A DNA stretch of 64,000 nucleotides from Semisulcospira habei (GCA_036245525.1 BTPG01000008.1:28047040-28111039), one strand, 5' to 3'. Shown: positions 12,131 to 21,499, counted from the first letter of the stretch. Numbers and translations: made by a program. Notes: generated by a model not told the origin, from the sequence alone.

Positions 12131-13024
12131 CTGTCGTTCATATCCTATTCTGACCTTGCAGTCTCTTTGTCGATGGCCCTGACCCCCGCAGCGCCAACAC
12201 CGTACGTGTTGATACTCTCGCTGCGGCAACGACGACCGCTGCTGACGTACTGCGTTTACTTGCCTAGTGGTCTGGCAATCGCGTGCCTTATGGCGGGATG
12301 AACCGCACCTAAAACACCCTCTCCCCCTAGAGTGATCTACTTCCATGGGCTCTTCCCTGTCTCTACGGAACTGGTCTGCTGGGGATTTGGTCACCGTACT
12401 TCTTTGTTTTACCCTAAGATCGAACATCTGTCTAAAATTTTGTTCTGTTAGGGCGATGCTAACAGCACGCTCTAACGTAGCGGGTGCTTCTCTCATGACC
12501 TTCATTTTTAAATAGTCATGTGCCAGTCCGTCTATAAAGCAGGCAATCAGTTGCCTGTCTTTGATAGGACCATCTTCATCTGGGAACGCCTCTTCTCCTA
12601 ATGAGATCAGTCTCTCTGCATATAGAGGAACACTTTCATCTTTCCCCTGTTTAGCTCTCTGTAGGAGGGTCAGGGCGTGCTGTTCATCCCTGAATTCTCC
12701 AAATCTGACCGTTAGTTGTTCCTTCAATTCCTCCCAACTGTTATTTCCGTTGCTTTGAATAAAACGACCGATGAAGTCGCTTACTGCCCCACTACTCGCT
12801 TGATATGCAATGAAGGCCTTCCTCCCTACTATGTTTACTAGTGCGGCGTATTTCTCTATTTTCTTCATCCACTCCGCAAACTTCTTTTGATCTCCATTGA
12901 AGGTGGGGATCAGTTGGGAGATAGACTGTGCGTTAACGGAGGACGACATCCCCTCTATCTGGCTACCTAGTGCGGCCAATATTGGGTTCAGTGGGTGTAA
13001 CATGCCTAAGTGTTCTTCTGCCAT
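12122..13024 (-). CDS. gag: Gag structural protein with two CCHC zinc knuckles
   Basis: 300 residues. Residues 40-200 look like a Gypsy-type capsid (retrotransposon gag) region: TFNGD..KFAEWMKKIEKY, then helices. Two CX2CX4HX4C knuckles lie at 237-250 (CFRCGSSRHKARDC) and 276-289 (CWRCGGQGHRQRDC) in an arginine-rich nucleocapsid region. It assembles particles and packages RNA. The ATG is preceded by an A-run. It ends at the slippery site that joins it to pol. The partial second element has no gag. Confidence 0.92.
   Translation of the reverse strand: MAEEHLGMLHPLNPILAALGSQIEGMSSSVNAQSISQLIPTFNGDQKKFAEWMKKIEKYAALVNIVGRKAFIAYQASSGAVSDFIGRFIQSNGNNSWEELKEQLTVRFGEFRDEQHALTLLQRAKQGKDESVPLYAERLISLGEEAFPDEDGPIKDRQLIACFIDGLAHDYLKMKVMREAPATLERAVSIALTEQNFRQMFDLRVKQRSTVTKSPADQFRRDREEPMEVDHSRGRGCFRCGSSRHKARDCQTTRQVNAVRQQRSSLPQREYQHVRCWRCGGQGHRQRDCKVRIGYERQGN
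12125..12131 (-). promoter_or_regulatory. Probable -1 ribosomal frameshift site (GGGAAAT)
   Basis: On the minus strand Gag ends cag gga aat tag. The heptamer G GGA AAT fits the X XXY YYZ slippery rule, and slipping one base back enters the protease frame directly before the gag stop. I did not establish a downstream pseudoknot. Confidence 0.8.
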
Positions 13025-13192
13025 TTTTTTTTTCTTTCTAAATATAACAAATTTACAACCTAGCTAATAGGTCTGGCCCTTAATCAAAACCACGGCGATG
13101 ACACAAAAAGGTCACTCACCTGTTTGTCCAGCATTGGTGGTTGTGGCCAGAGGTCGTTTTTCGTCTGTTGGCGCCTTCTCAGTCTTGTTTCA
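13025..13192 (-). other. Retroelement untranslated leader
   Basis: Non-coding sequence between the leader repeats and gag; a packaging signal would be expected around here, but none can be identified by eye. Confidence 0.5.
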
Positions 13193-13296
13193 AGTAGTGG
13201 GCTCGAACTCTGCTTTCTAGTAGTGGGCTCGAACTCTGCTTTCTAGTAGTGGGCTCGAACTCTGCTTTCTAGTAGTGGGCTCGAACTCTGCTTTCT
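13193..13296 (-). repeat. Four 26-bp tandem repeats in the leader
   Basis: Four exact units of agtagtgggctcgaactctg+ctttct starting at 13193, 13219, 13245 and 13271. Confidence 0.92.
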
Positions 13297-13323
13297 AGTT
13301 GTGTCTTCCATCCCGTTCTGTCG

Positions 13324-13389
13324 TCCTGCGATAGTTCTGCCATACCCGTTCAGAGATCCTGCGATAGTTCTGCCATACCCGTTCAGACA
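13324..13389 (-). repeat. Two 33-bp tandem repeats in the leader
   Basis: Units starting at 13324 and 13357 (tcctgcgatagttctgccat...) differ only at their last bases and run into the primer-binding site. Confidence 0.88.
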
Positions 13390-13407
13390 ATCCTGGTCAC
13401 GGCACCA
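13389..13407 (-). promoter_or_regulatory. Primer-binding site, tRNA-His-like
   Basis: The plus strand reads aatcctggtcacggcacca, which from memory equals the 3' end of an animal tRNA-His including CCA; the minus strand is its complement. It lies 14 bases inside the LTR edge (13422), further than the usual 0-10. Confidence 0.75.
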
Positions 13408-13494
13408 AAAAGGGTGGTCTTTGTTACACACCGGCCGTACTCAAGAGTTGTGTGAACAAAGACACCACCAGACATTCGTGTTCCAGAATCGTCT

Positions 13495-13500
13495 TTTATT
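13495..13500 (-). terminator. LTR polyadenylation signal AATAAA
   Basis: TTTATT on the plus strand, AATAAA on the minus; the equivalent in the other LTR is at 5056-5061. Confidence 0.7.
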
Positions 13501-13665
13501 TCGGGTACAACATTCTTCCAATAAGTTGGGCAGGACCAACCTACTAGCAAAATCGTGATCAGAGCATTCTGTCTGAGCTCTTGTTCTGGGCTCTTCTTCT
13601 CCTGAGCTCTTGTTCCTCTCTTGAGCTCCTGCTCCTACCCTTCCCTTCCGTTCTGAGCTCTCCAC

Positions 13666-13675
13666 AATATATACA
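13666..13675 (-). promoter_or_regulatory. TATA box of the LTR promoter
   Basis: GTATATATTG on the minus strand, about 170 bases before the AATAAA signal; the same sequence is in the other LTR near 5227-5236. Start site predicted near 13640. Confidence 0.55.
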
Positions 13676-14248
13676 CATTCGGGGGACAGTGCCCTATTAT
13701 TGGGAACGTCCCTCTTGGCTCCCAATTTGTCAAAAGAGCGTCTTTCTGTCAACCATTAATTTCTACTACAATGGGTCTACCCCCAGGCCGTATACACTAT
13801 ACCTATATTTCTTGATCTTGGCCTTACATATTCAGTACCACATCCCTTGATCTTGGCCTTACATATTGAGTACTCTAAGCCCCCAGGGAGTGTGGCCCAT
13901 ATTCAATAACGCTTGCTCGCAAATTCAACACATGGAAGCTTGCGTCAGTGTTCGATCTTGGCCTTACAACTTAGGTATATGATACTAAGCCCTCATTAAT
14001 AATAGTCCTGAATAATAATTATATACTAATACATGGGGGTGTCATACGTAGTGTAACATTCCTCCCTGACCCGAGAAAAATACATCCCGTTCAGGATTAT
14101 TTTTCTTTCCTTTCTTAGGGGGTATACACTACGGAACATATGACAATATAATTGCAAATTATTAACCAATCAAAATACATTTCATGACATCGGCACGTGA
14201 CATCTTATACAATTACTCCATCAAGTATTCGATCCAAATAAAAGAAAA

Positions 14249-14451
14249 AGAGTTCATTGTCCATAATTCGAATAAAAGAAAAAGAAAAAGAGTTCATTGT
14301 CCACGATTCGAACATAATAAAGGCAAAGTGTTCATTGTCCACAATTCGAACATAATAAAGGCAAAGTGTGCATTGTCCACGATTCGAACATAATAAAGGC
14401 AAAGTGTTCATTGTCCACGATTCGAACCAAAATAAAAGAAAAAGAATTTTG
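14249..14451 (-). repeat. 38-bp tandem repeats, second copy
   Basis: Counterpart of the array at 5810-6012, two base differences seen. Confidence 0.85.
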
Positions 14452-14527
14452 TCCACGAACTGTTTGTCTCTCATGGGCACCGTTGCGCTCACGGTCCCAA
14501 CATCGTTCGTCCACTTTGTAGGTCGCC

Positions 14528-16504
14528 TCACTTCAAGGCCGGGTAGAATTTCACAATTGGCGATGTCGCCTTCAGTTCCACCCTGTCCTCCATCATCGGT
14601 GCGGAGGCACTTGCTCCGTAGACATCATTCTCGTCCGCCACAGTCGTAGCCACCGATCCCGGGTCCAGTGTAGGTCGAGTGACCCCACCATGTCCTCGCC
14701 TAAGTCTTGATAAAGGGCCAGCTCTTAACAAATCAAAATATCTGGCTACTCCCACTATTATGCCTACAATTGACATGACCAGTGCCAATACTAATAAATA
14801 CTGCCAAGTAGACCAGCCTTCTTCATCTTCGACCTTTTGCATATTCTGCAATTCCGTGATTAGAGAATCCATCGGAATGTGCTCTATTTCCTTTAATTTC
14901 TTAGGTAAGGGAATTGGTTTAAATTCTGGTATCGCTTTATGGAATGGTTCCCACAAAGTTATATTCGAAACGACATATTTTTGAATATTATTAATTTCTT
15001 CGTCCGTTATAATAAAAACACTTTCTCGTTGATAATACGGCGTTAGTGTGAGTCTATCGCTAGTTGCGCTACACGTCATCCCCAATCGTACTATACTAAC
15101 GGGAGGATCTGTCAAAATGAACCTCACTTGTTCCCCATGACAACTGACGCTGAAGCGTAATCTTTCTGCCGCACTGATCATCCATACACCATCAGTTATG
15201 TACCTTGCCATTGGCAAGACCGAACCAAGTTTGACCCTCGTTTGACAGTATGTCTTTATCTTGTTCGTACTGTTCATTAGTAAAGCTGTGACACAAAACT
15301 GACCAATATTCAGTGGATAGATGGGACTCCTGATTGCACAAAAACCTAAAATTGGTTTTGAGCATGCTTGCGCCTCGTCTTCATTTATGAGTACGAAGCG
15401 GGTACGCTGTATGTCAACCGCAATCGTCGTCGCCTCTAATTCGTACTGCGCAGTCATTGACTCGGTCATACCTTCTGTTCCATTTTTAGGAATTAACGGA
15501 ACTGGTAAATTATGAACCCTAAAAACTTCAAATCGTTCGTTGAAATCAAGCAGTGGTACGGCTACGACTACTACGATTTGTTCCGCCTCAAGATACGTAG
15601 TACACGTCAAGAACTGGTAATACTCCCAAAGATATTTTTCGGGGTCCTTAGGTAACCGTAACGGTGGTTGTAGTTGGTTCCCAATCTCGAGCAGTAGGGC
15701 TCGTAGATTTGTGGGTGTTATTGTACTAGGCGCCAGGCGCCCCAACGACAGCATATTCAGTTGTAACTGAAGGTGTTCAAGATATGCAGTTACTCTGTGT
15801 ACCACCTGCTTCACTTCTCCGATGACTACATCAATTTGAAAATATGTTGAAACAAATGTTTCAAATTCCCCGATTCTTCTCTCTAGCACTTCAGTAATCT
15901 GTTTCATTTGTATACTGAGGTTTGTTAGACTTGACACTAATTCATTAATCGAGTGTCTATTTTCCGAAATCTGTACCCTCGATATATCAATTATCGATAG
16001 ACTCTTTTCTACCACGTGGGTCAGTTTCTTTTGATTTTGCGCTAAAGTATTTATACCACTCCTTACTGACTGTAAGTCCGCTTCGGTCATTGTACCGAAT
16101 AAAAAATGCAATGCCTGGCCCACAAAGGGTACCAGTGATCGCCTTGACCTTCCGCGTAACGTGTCATACTCGGCTAGGCTATTATACATTCCGGTATAAG
16201 TATCCATTACATTTTTGATTTCTTCTCCTAGTGTGGCAAAACTTTTTACAAACTTACTTTGATCTGTGAAATAATGACCAATCACATTCCACGTAGTATT
16301 TGAAACCTTGGAAATGTCGTCTGATAATTTAGTGAGTACTCCGTGATACGGTCGTAGATCAATTACGAACGTCACGAGCCATCTTGATCGAGTGGTCATA
16401 ATCTCACTAAGTTTTTCAAAGACTACATTATTATGAACATTAAGGCTATCGGCTAGGCCCAATATCATGAGACAGAGGACGAACTTCATCTTGCACGTCT
16501 GCAA
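14528..16504 (-). CDS. env: Envelope fusion-type glycoprotein, second full-length copy
   Basis: 658 residues, the same protein as at 6089-8065 as far as I can compare. Same signal peptide, furin-type site (117-122), fusion-peptide region, membrane anchor and tail. It has no upstream promoter LTR of its own, because its 5' half is lost at 17070; expression would need outside transcription. Confidence 0.88.
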   Translation of the reverse strand: MQTCKMKFVLCLMILGLADSLNVHNNVVFEKLSEIMTTRSRWLVTFVIDLRPYHGVLTKLSDDISKVSNTTWNVIGHYFTDQSKFVKSFATLGEEIKNVMDTYTGMYNSLAEYDTLRGRSRRSLVPFVGQALHFLFGTMTEADLQSVRSGINTLAQNQKKLTHVVEKSLSIIDISRVQISENRHSINELVSSLTNLSIQMKQITEVLERRIGEFETFVSTYFQIDVVIGEVKQVVHRVTAYLEHLQLQLNMLSLGRLAPSTITPTNLRALLLEIGNQLQPPLRLPKDPEKYLWEYYQFLTCTTYLEAEQIVVVVAVPLLDFNERFEVFRVHNLPVPLIPKNGTEGMTESMTAQYELEATTIAVDIQRTRFVLINEDEAQACSKPILGFCAIRSPIYPLNIGQFCVTALLMNSTNKIKTYCQTRVKLGSVLPMARYITDGVWMISAAERLRFSVSCHGEQVRFILTDPPVSIVRLGMTCSATSDRLTLTPYYQRESVFIITDEEINNIQKYVVSNITLWEPFHKAIPEFKPIPLPKKLKEIEHIPMDSLITELQNMQKVEDEEGWSTWQYLLVLALVMSIVGIIVGVARYFDLLRAGPLSRLRRGHGGVTRPTLDPGSVATTVADENDVYGASASAPMMEDRVELKATSPIVKFYPALK

Positions 16505-16616
16505 AATATAATTACACCCGTAGTTGTATATTCATATTCCCAAAACTGTATCACCTACACGATCTTCTGATTGATCCTCTCTCAATACCATTTGAGAGTT
16601 GCATTTTAAACGAAGC

Positions 16617-17070
16617 CTATAGTAGATCTCCTATAGCCTCTAATAACCGCCTCACCCCTTCACCCCTAGACTTAGGCAGGATTGCATCCACATGTTTTAT
16701 CCTATCATCATCAGAATTGTCTGATGTGCCTTCGTCTGGGCTAACATCAGCCGATTCTGCTTCGACTGTTTTGTCCCTGTTCTGACGTCTAACCCTTTTC
16801 GCTAACTCTGTGAGAGGTATGTCGTCTTCCGAAGACGAGTTCTCACGTTCCTTACGCTGTCTTTTAATCCACCTTTCTCTCGGAGGTAAGTCGCCTACAT
16901 CTTCACTGCCACTGGAAGAACTGTCTTCCGGTGCGACCGCATAATTAGTTTTTCTGAGGGGCCTAGTTGTTTCTACTGAGGGTTTAGGCCACTCTTCTAA
17001 TTTAGCGAGTCTTATGTGCTCTGCATGCACTTTTATTACTTCACTAGTCAACTGGTTCCTTATCTTGTAC
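16617..17070 (-). pseudogene. pol: C-terminal remnant of pol
   Basis: Equivalent to 8178-8631: the end of the GPY/F-like region (YKIRNQLTSEV..) and the acidic serine-rich tail. Beyond 17070 the sequence is unrelated, so the reverse transcriptase and integrase core are absent. The ATG at 17096 belongs to the flank and is fortuitous. Confidence 0.92.
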
Positions 17071-17114
17071 ATTATCATCAATAGCTGCAAAAGCATCGTA
17101 TAGCTTTGCCGCCG

Positions 17115-17190
17115 TCTGGGGGGGGGGGGGGGTAGAGGGAGGGGGGGGGGGGGCGGGGAGTGGGGGAGGGGGGTGGGGGTGGAGAGATGG
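17115..17190. repeat. G-rich tract
   Basis: Long G runs just outside the truncated element; could form G-quadruplexes and is a likely weak point of the assembly. Confidence 0.85.
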
Positions 17191-17384
17191 AGGTGGAGGA
17201 AGGAATTAACATTTCTATTCAGCGTTTTATGATCTCAGCTATTGAACTGATTTTAACCCCCACAAAGAACCAGGAAGATAAAAAAAAAAAAAAAAAAAAT
17301 AAACAGAGGGGTTGATCGGGGGTGTGGGGTGGGGGCAAATATATAAATCATAATCGATTTATAATCTATTCCTTTATACACAAA
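17191..17384. other. Unassigned, with a poly-A run at 17281-17299
   Basis: No gene or repeat family recognised. Confidence 0.4.
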
Positions 17385-17430
17385 ATGTGTGCTGGTCTGT
17401 TATTTTGGGTCGCACGGCCTAGGGCAAAAT
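17385..17430. repeat. Decayed PAL-E arm
   Basis: tgtgtgctggtctgttattt followed by cgcacggcctagggcaaaat resembles one PAL-E arm; the second arm is barely recognisable. Confidence 0.4.
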
Positions 17431-17581
17431 CTGATTTGAACCAGTCATATTCAAAGGGCAGTGTCGACCCGATAACAGGGTACACTTCTTTCACTCCCAA
17501 TGCCAACTGCGTGGGATTAATCGACTCTCTAAAGTGCCACCTGTCAGTCTCATGGTCGGCACATCTCCAGCAAAGCGGACA

Positions 17582-17796
17582 TTAACCCTTTTCATCTAAT
17601 ACACTACTGCTTCAAATTAATTTGACTATGATAGTTCAAGGGTGTTGCCAGAATAGCTTGGCGCCTGAGGCGCCAAGCTATTCTGGCACCACCCTTGAAC
17701 TAAAATGGTTGATCTGTCTCCTAATCTGTAATGTAGCCTTCGCAGGACAATAAGGAAATCAAAACAAAAAATCAGCTTCACGATGTAAAGGGTTAA
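17582..17796. mobile_element. PAL-B palindromic TTAA element, copy 2
   Basis: TTAACCCTTTTC at the left, GTAAAGGGTTAA at the right. The core at 17624-17708 pairs almost perfectly around cttggcgcctgaggcgccaag. Confidence 0.8.
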
Positions 17797-17933
17797 CTCC
17801 GCAGACGATTCTCACGGGCGAAATGTTTGCTGGCCTGCGATTTGATTTCAGCCCTGACGGCCGCGAAGTCACACACTCAGTAACACACGTGCTAAAGGGC
17901 CATTTGCATTGATACCGCGGAGTCTGCCCTAGC

Positions 17934-18034
17934 AAGGCAAAAGACGGTAAGTCCATTTTTGCGAAAAGCGAGATTTTCCTTTGTATTACAATAAAAAATA
18001 TCGCTTTTCACAAATATGGACTAGCTGCCTTTTG
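17934..18034. mobile_element. PAL-H inverted-repeat element, copy 1
   Basis: gcaaaagacggtaagtccat at the left and atggactagctgccttttg at the right are imperfect inverted copies, with gcgaaaagcgagattt pairing inside. Same family at 20687-20810 and 23517-23617. Confidence 0.6.
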
Positions 18035-18219
18035 AGGGCAGGAGAGTTTGGGGTCTAAAGTGATTCGGTGACTTTCCTTACAGCTGAATGGTTGGGTGTA
18101 TTAACGTTAAGACACCTAAATTCGGCCCCACCCTTGTACAGAATAACATTTTGAAAAAAATGACAACAAGAAAAAGTCGTTATGGGTATATAGTATATAG
18201 GTAAACTGGCCGAGTTCTC

Positions 18220-18295
18220 TCGCACCTCCCCCCCCCTCCCCTGCCCCCTTCCCCCCTCCCCCCCCACGCCCCTCTGCCCCCCCCCTCCCCGCTTC
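18220..18295. repeat. C-rich tract
   Basis: Runs of C with CCCCTCCCC pattern. Confidence 0.85.
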
Positions 18296-18375
18296 ATAAG
18301 TGCACCAGGACTCCTTTTCTAGGCGGATTTAGAATTTTATGAGGCGTGTATTGTGATACATGCAAACAGCAAACA

Positions 18376-18590
18376 TTAACTCATTCAGCCCGACGCACGT
18401 ATTTCCCAAATTTTTGGAGGCGTCATCTAACGACTATGCACCTGTTGCAGGAGATGGATCGACCGTGATAATTCAAGGGTAATGCCAGATTAGCTTGGCG
18501 CTGATAGGCGCCAAGCTAATCTGGCACTACCCTTGAATTATCATGGTCGACCCATCTCCTGCTGTAGTGCGTCAGGGCTGAATGTGTTAA
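18376..18590. mobile_element. PAL-B palindromic TTAA element, copy 3
   Basis: ttaactcattcagcccgacg at the left; cagggctgaatgtgttaa at the right. The core at 18450-18562 pairs around gcttggcgctgataggcgcc. Confidence 0.85.
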
Positions 18591-18697
18591 CAATGTTTAC
18601 GCTGACATCTGGTAACACGCCGGGATAATGTGTCAATAAGGATAAGACCCATCACATGCAATAAGATGATTAACTATTTCCGGCTCTGAAAGATACA

Positions 18698-18790
18698 TTA
18701 ACCCTTTGACTGACGGTAGCGATTTCTGTCGCGATGATTCATGTAGAAATCACCGCGTCAAAAACTAGCTTTCGACAGCCGAAGGGTTAA
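18698..18790. mobile_element. PAL-C TTAA element, copy 2
   Basis: TTAACCCTTTGACTGACGGTAGCG to CGACAGCCGAAGGGTTAA (shortened here); decayed palindrome with tcgcgatgattc in the centre. Confidence 0.65.
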
Positions 18791-18810
18791 AGCGTTCAGT
18801 GATTCAACCT

Positions 18811-18833
18811 TTAAGCCTTTGCGTTTCTGCAGC

Positions 18834-18874
<41 letters not shown>

Positions 18875-18936
18875 TTTATCGCGATGATTCCTTTTATCAT
18901 CGCGACAAAAGCCGCTACCGACACGCAAAGGGTTAA
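18811..18936. mobile_element. PAL-C TTAA element with poly-T insertion, copy 3
   Basis: ttaagcctttgcgtttctgc at the left; gctaccgacacgcaaagggt+taa at the right. Central tcgcgatgattcc/tttatcatcgcga pairing; a 34-bp T run has expanded within the left arm. Confidence 0.65.
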
Positions 18937-19010
18937 TCAATCTCCTCCAGGGCGGGCGTTGACTGCTAACTTTCACCGATACGTCAAGTTCTGAATGTTG
19001 TCTAACCTAA

Positions 19011-19314
19011 TTAACCCCTTCACTACCGAGAAAGGTTGAACACAACCGGACCATAAGACTATTTTATGTGTTTCTGCAAATTCGTTGATTCAACACCCAA
19101 AAGAAAAAGACCCCCCCCCCCCCCCCCAAAAAAAAAAAAAAAAAAAAAAAAAAAATAACACCCCAACAAAACCCTAGTCTCAAAAACATGATTTCAAGCG
19201 GTATCAGCAAAAGGTGTAGATCCTCATGAGCCTTCGCAACTGCGGGGGCTCATGAGGATCTATACCTTTTGTAGTTGTGTGATGTTCAATTCTTCTCGGC
19301 ACTGAACGGGTTAA
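19011..19314. mobile_element. PAL-A palindromic TTAA element, copy 1
   Basis: ttaaccccttcactaccgag at the left; ctcggcactgaacgggttaa at the right. Inner hairpin at 19207-19271 (agatcctcatgagcc...ggctcatgaggatct). C and A runs at 19110-19155 have expanded inside it. Confidence 0.8.
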
Positions 19315-19567
19315 ATACGAATTAAGCAAGCCCGCTCGTGCAACCTGATACAATTGTAAGAAATACCAAGGACATTAACAGAGGAGTACACAAACCAAGG
19401 GGAATCACTCAGCGCTTGACAGACAAATAGTTAGATCCCCTGCCCCCGCCTATCAGGCACCCATTCGCCAGCCCACAGAGAAATACGCAGGTATAGAACA
19501 AGACGATCATCTACCAGCGCTAGCCTCACCTATCTGGTTTGTGAGTGATTACTACAGAGGAGGTTTT
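19315..19567. other. Unassigned sequence
   Basis: No gene or repeat recognised. Confidence 0.4.
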
Positions 19568-19646
19568 AACTCATTCGAGACATACCGCCTACGGATACGC
19601 GGCGCTTCGCCGCGTATCCGTAGGCGGCACGTCTCGAATGAGTTGA
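19568..19646. mobile_element. PAL-G palindromic TTAA-type element
   Basis: ttaactcattcgagacatac pairs with the mirrored gcacgtctcgaatgagtt; nearly perfect stem (gcctacggatacgcggcg) around cttc. Only copy in the window. Confidence 0.75.
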
Positions 19647-19649
19647 GAA

Positions 19650-20114
19650 TTAATTATCATATTAACCCTGTTAACTGTTGGCTATAGGGCAGGTGGCTCT
19701 TCAACATAGACACCAAAATGGATAACGGATCGGCCATGACAGTTTGAGGGTAGTTCCATTTTATCTTCGCGCCAGGAATAGACTGAGAAGGATATTATTT
19801 GACTTGCTTCACTTCTCTCTCGAGAGGGAAAAAACCCGCAAATAGTTTACATTGTGGATTTTTCTTCAGTTTTTTTTTGAATGAAAGAGGAATGATATCA
19901 AAACAGCCTTGCCGGGTATAAATACAAATCAACTTCGCTTCACCCAAATGCGAAAAGATAGGAAATAAATCATGATGTTTACGCCCTGTCACATGGCAAC
20001 ACTGGATAAAGAAGGCTAGGGAAACCCGCTGGTCTACGAATGTGGTGTTGCCTGTTATATTCAAGCATGAAAACGTGACTCGATATGGTTTACAGTAGAA
20101 AAAGTCAACTATAA
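19650..20114. other. Unassigned sequence
   Basis: One 125-codon minus frame crosses this stretch and the neighbouring PAL-B element; it resembles nothing I know and is probably chance. Confidence 0.4.
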
Positions 20115-20327
20115 TTAACCCATTCAGGCCCGACGCACTACAGCGGGAGATGAATCGACCATGATAATTCAAGGGTAGTGCCAGGTTAGCTTGGCGCCTT
20201 ATGGCGCCAAGCTAACCTGGCACTACCCTTGAATTATCATGGTCGATTCATCTCCTGTAACTTGTACATTGCCATTCGGTGACACCTCAGAAATTTGGGG
20301 ATGCTGGTATGTGGTTAAATGGGTTAA
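20115..20327. mobile_element. PAL-B palindromic TTAA element, copy 4
   Basis: ttaacccattcaggcccgac at the left, gtggttaaatgggttaa at the right. The core 20139-20258 is a perfect or near-perfect palindrome around gcgccttatggcgc. Confidence 0.87.
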
Positions 20328-20516
20328 AGTCAGATATAATAACGTTTTTTTACAGAGGTCTCGACCACACTCATTTTTAATGTAAATTTCACCGTGTATA
20401 ACATATTTTGCATAGATATCAACGAGAAATGCCCCTTCGCAGTGTTTTGTATCACTGTATTTCAAAGCTCAATATTAGTAATACAGTGTTGCGTTGGGGA
20501 ATGCACCAACGTGGCG

Positions 20517-20652
20517 CCCCCCCAAAAAAAAAACCCCAAAAAACCCCAAAACAAAACAAAAACAAACAAAAAACAAACAAAAACAAACAAACAAACAAAC
20601 AAACAACAACAACAACAACAACAACAACAAACAAAACCAAACCAAACCAATT
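20517..20652. repeat. A-rich (CAAA)n/(AAC)n low complexity
   Basis: Mixed CAAA, AAAC and AAC repeats. Confidence 0.9.
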
Positions 20653-20686
20653 AAAATCTTTGTCTTATTTTCATTATAATTTCTCT

Positions 20687-20810
20687 GCCTTGTGAAAGCG
20701 AAAAGTTAAAGGCAGTAAGTACATTTGTGCTAAAAGTGCGATTGTCGTTGTAATACAATGTGAATCTCGCTTTTCTCAAAATGGACTTACTGTCTTTTGC
20801 TTTCACGGGG
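20687..20810. mobile_element. PAL-H inverted-repeat element, copy 2
   Basis: cttgtgaaagcgaaaagtta and aggcagtaagtacattt at the left; aatggacttactgtcttttg and ctttcac at the right. Confidence 0.65.
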
Positions 20811-21128
20811 CAGCTCTTTTCTCTCCAAGACCGCTCCCTGTTTTTCTCTAAATTGTCATCACCCACCCAGTAAGCAACGGTCCACGGACCCACTGCGGCC
20901 GTCGTGGGCCCTAAGACATTTTGCTACTGGGACACGCCCAGATAGCCAGAAATGTAGGCACGTCAGTTTGGCTCAAAGGGTGAAGATCGTCGGCTCCGAT
21001 TATTTTTTTTTTAAAACATGTTATGTTCAAGTTGTAACCAGTGTTTTTACACATGTTTCCACAGCCCAAATCGAATACATGTCTGTGTAAACATAACCCC
21101 TTCCCTGCAACTGTATGAACATGCTTGT
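20811..21128. other. Unassigned sequence
   Basis: Nothing recognised. Confidence 0.4.
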
Positions 21129-21342
21129 TTAACTCATTCTACCCCAACACCGAAATCCTTATATTTTGCCGTTGTCCTCTGAAGACTGCATTGCAATGCA
21201 GGACACAGATCGACCATGATAGTTCAAGGGTGATGCCAGAATAGCTTGGCGCCCATAGGCGCCAAGCTATTCTGGCATCACCCTTGAACTATCATGGTCG
21301 ATCCTTATCTTGCTGTGGTGTGTCTGGGGTAGAATGAGTTAC
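21129..21342. mobile_element. PAL-B palindromic TTAA element, copy 5
   Basis: ttaactcattctaccccaac at the left; ggggtagaatgagtta at the right (the last TTAA base is lost). Core 21209-21303 pairs perfectly by eye around cttggcgcccataggcgcca. Confidence 0.87.
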
Positions 21343-21369
21343 GAAATCGTGTTCATTCAACTGACGACC

Positions 21370-21499
21370 AGAAGCCAAAACCGTCCATGAAGACAATATA
21401 GTCTCAGCAAGAGTCATAGATCCTCATGAGCCCCCGCAGTCGCGGGGCTCATGAGGATCTATGTCTCTTGCAGTTGGATCGTGTTCACTGACTTTCTCT
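21370..21499. mobile_element. PAL-A element, copy 2, right end replaced by PAL-B
   Basis: Hairpin 21407-21471 (gcaagagtcatagatcctca ... atgtctcttgc). The right terminal part stops at tttctctcg where the next PAL-B element begins. Confidence 0.75.

Larger units (their letters stand above)
4983..14058 (-). mobile_element. Complete env-bearing Ty3/Gypsy retroelement
   Basis: Two LTRs of 637 bp, each with ends TGTTACAC/GTGTAACA, flank one full internal region on the minus strand. In transcription order: 5' LTR (13422-14058), primer site, leader repeats, gag, pol, env, tandem repeats, polypurine tract, 3' LTR (4983-5619). All three frames are open over their full length and I saw no difference between the LTRs, so insertion looks recent and the element may be competent. 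The 5' LTR also serves as the 3' LTR of a truncated second copy (14059-17070). The env and the order resemble errantiviruses, but the clade needs a tree. Confidence 0.93.
13422..14058 (-). repeat. 5' LTR, shared with the truncated copy
   Basis: Same ends and length as 4983-5619. On the minus strand a TATA-like box lies at 13666-13675 and an AATAAA signal at 13495-13500, so U3, R and U5 run from high to low coordinates. U3 has a repeated motif (gatcttggccttacat.tt) at about 13813, 13850 and 13953, possible enhancer sites. GAGCTC motifs recur at 13577-13660. Confidence 0.95.
14059..17070 (-). mobile_element. Truncated second copy of the same retroelement
   Basis: From 14059 the sequence repeats 5620 onward at constant offset 8439: polypurine tract, 38-bp repeats, complete env, and the last 454 bp of pol, ending at 17070 (equivalent to 8631). 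It uses the LTR at 13422-14058 as its 3' LTR. The rest of pol, gag and the 5' LTR are missing. Confidence 0.93.

Noticed and set aside
19795..20172. 125-codon minus frame
   Set aside because: Overlaps a PAL-B palindrome, no recognisable domain, no splice or start context.
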